From: Virgibacillus chiguensis
Lineage (GTDB): Bacteria; Bacillota; Bacilli; Bacillales; Amphibacillaceae
Length of the DNA: 64,000 nt
Assembly: GCF_900129865.1 (NCBI RefSeq)
Contig: NZ_FQXD01000011.1
Location: 79,642 to 143,641 of the forward strand
Direction: 5' to 3'
Position numbers and translations under genes: made by a program. Positions within the stretch are counted from its first letter, which is position 1, and every line of letters starts with the position of its first letter. The notes under the pieces are model-generated. The model saw only the letters and a list, made by a program, of their open reading frames with translations. It was not told the origin of the DNA and searched no databases. Shown piece after piece: positions 63,739 through 64,000 of this stretch.

Positions 63739-64000
63739 ATGGAAGGATATAGAAAAAATAGTCATGCTGTGTATGATATTAAGTATCATGTCATATGGGT
63801 GACAAAGTATAGATATAAGGTTTTGGGCGGGCATATAGCGGTGAGAGTGCGTGATTTGATAAGACAAGGTTGTGAAGCCAGAGGAATTACCATATTGCAA
63901 GGAAGTGTTGGGAAAGACCACATTCATTTATTATTATCTTGTCCTCCAAGTATTGCCCCAAGTAAAATATTGCAGTATCTAAAAGGAAGATCATCGAGAT
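63739..64000 (+). CDS. tnpA: IS200/IS605 TnpA transposase (partial)
   Basis: Y1 single-strand transposase. The N-terminal HAVYDIKYHVIWVTKYRYKVL and the HUH metal motif in GKDHIHLLLSCPP are present; the catalytic tyrosine lies beyond the window. GAAGAGGTGAAAGT precedes ATG 63739. 87 codons seen. Confidence 0.92.
   Translation, partial: MEGYRKNSHAVYDIKYHVIWVTKYRYKVLGGHIAVRVRDLIRQGCEARGITILQGSVGKDHIHLLLSCPPSIAPSKILQYLKGRSSR

Noticed and set aside
63643..63927. Minus-strand 94-codon frame over the IS left end
   Set aside because: It is the antisense shadow of the transposase gene, whose HUH motif is clear on the plus strand.
1..64000. CRISPR array, rRNA or tRNA genes
   Set aside because: No regularly spaced identical repeats, no rRNA-like blocks and no cloverleaf with TTCGA arm were recognised; dispersed repeats A, C and D are irregularly spaced.

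Overview
The window is about 64 kb of low-GC chromosome from an endospore-forming Bacillaceae. Spore genes sspI, ytxC and (broken) gerE are present, and gene order closely follows the Bacillus subtilis citZ-to-gerE region. Composition and intergenic repeats suggest an Oceanobacillus/Virgibacillus-type genus, but genus is inference only. No rRNA, tRNA or CRISPR array was seen.

Layout: the start of a membrane protein (1-72, minus strand); TCA-cycle genes citZ, icd and mdh; a MaoC-like protein; phosphate two-component pair phoP-phoR; repair/replication set polA-mutM-coaE; gapB, speD, nrdR; primosome genes dnaB-dnaI; ytxC; T-box-controlled thrS; an aminoglycoside-phosphotransferase-fold protein; infC-rpmI-rplT behind an L20 leader; ysdA, a VTT membrane protein, ysdB (SigW-type promoter), a dimeric dUTPase and ysdC. 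A minus-strand block follows with a lytic transglycosylase and a four-gene ABC-2 exporter operon, then sspI.

From 34.4 kb: ysgA, T-box-controlled pheST, rnhC, zapA, cvpA, polX, mutS2, yshE, a 27-residue membrane peptide ORF, then fatty-acid degradation genes lcfA and fadR-fadB-etfB-etfA with a perfect FadR-type operator in front of fadR, trxA, uvrC, yslB, sdhCAB and ysmA. lysC, found near here in B. subtilis, is absent.

Conserved order stops inside gerE, which loses its C-terminal third at about 59997. Beyond lies accessory DNA: a small minus-strand ORF, a three-gene module (membrane-anchored subtilisin-like protease with an apparent AUU start, secreted SAR2788-like toxin, predicted immunity protein), an orphan ImmA/IrrE-type protease, and the left end of an IS200/IS605 element cut by the window edge. 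The protease-toxin-immunity module is the best candidate for a poorly described system.

The core intergenic regions carry at least three dispersed repeat families. Family A is 135-245 bp with complementary ends and a possible pseudoknot insert in one copy. Family C is 50-70 bp with inverted AGAAAAAC/GTTTTTCT ends. Family D is about 70 bp with GTGCTGT/AACAGCAC ends. All lie between genes and probably are mobile-derived or structured RNA elements.
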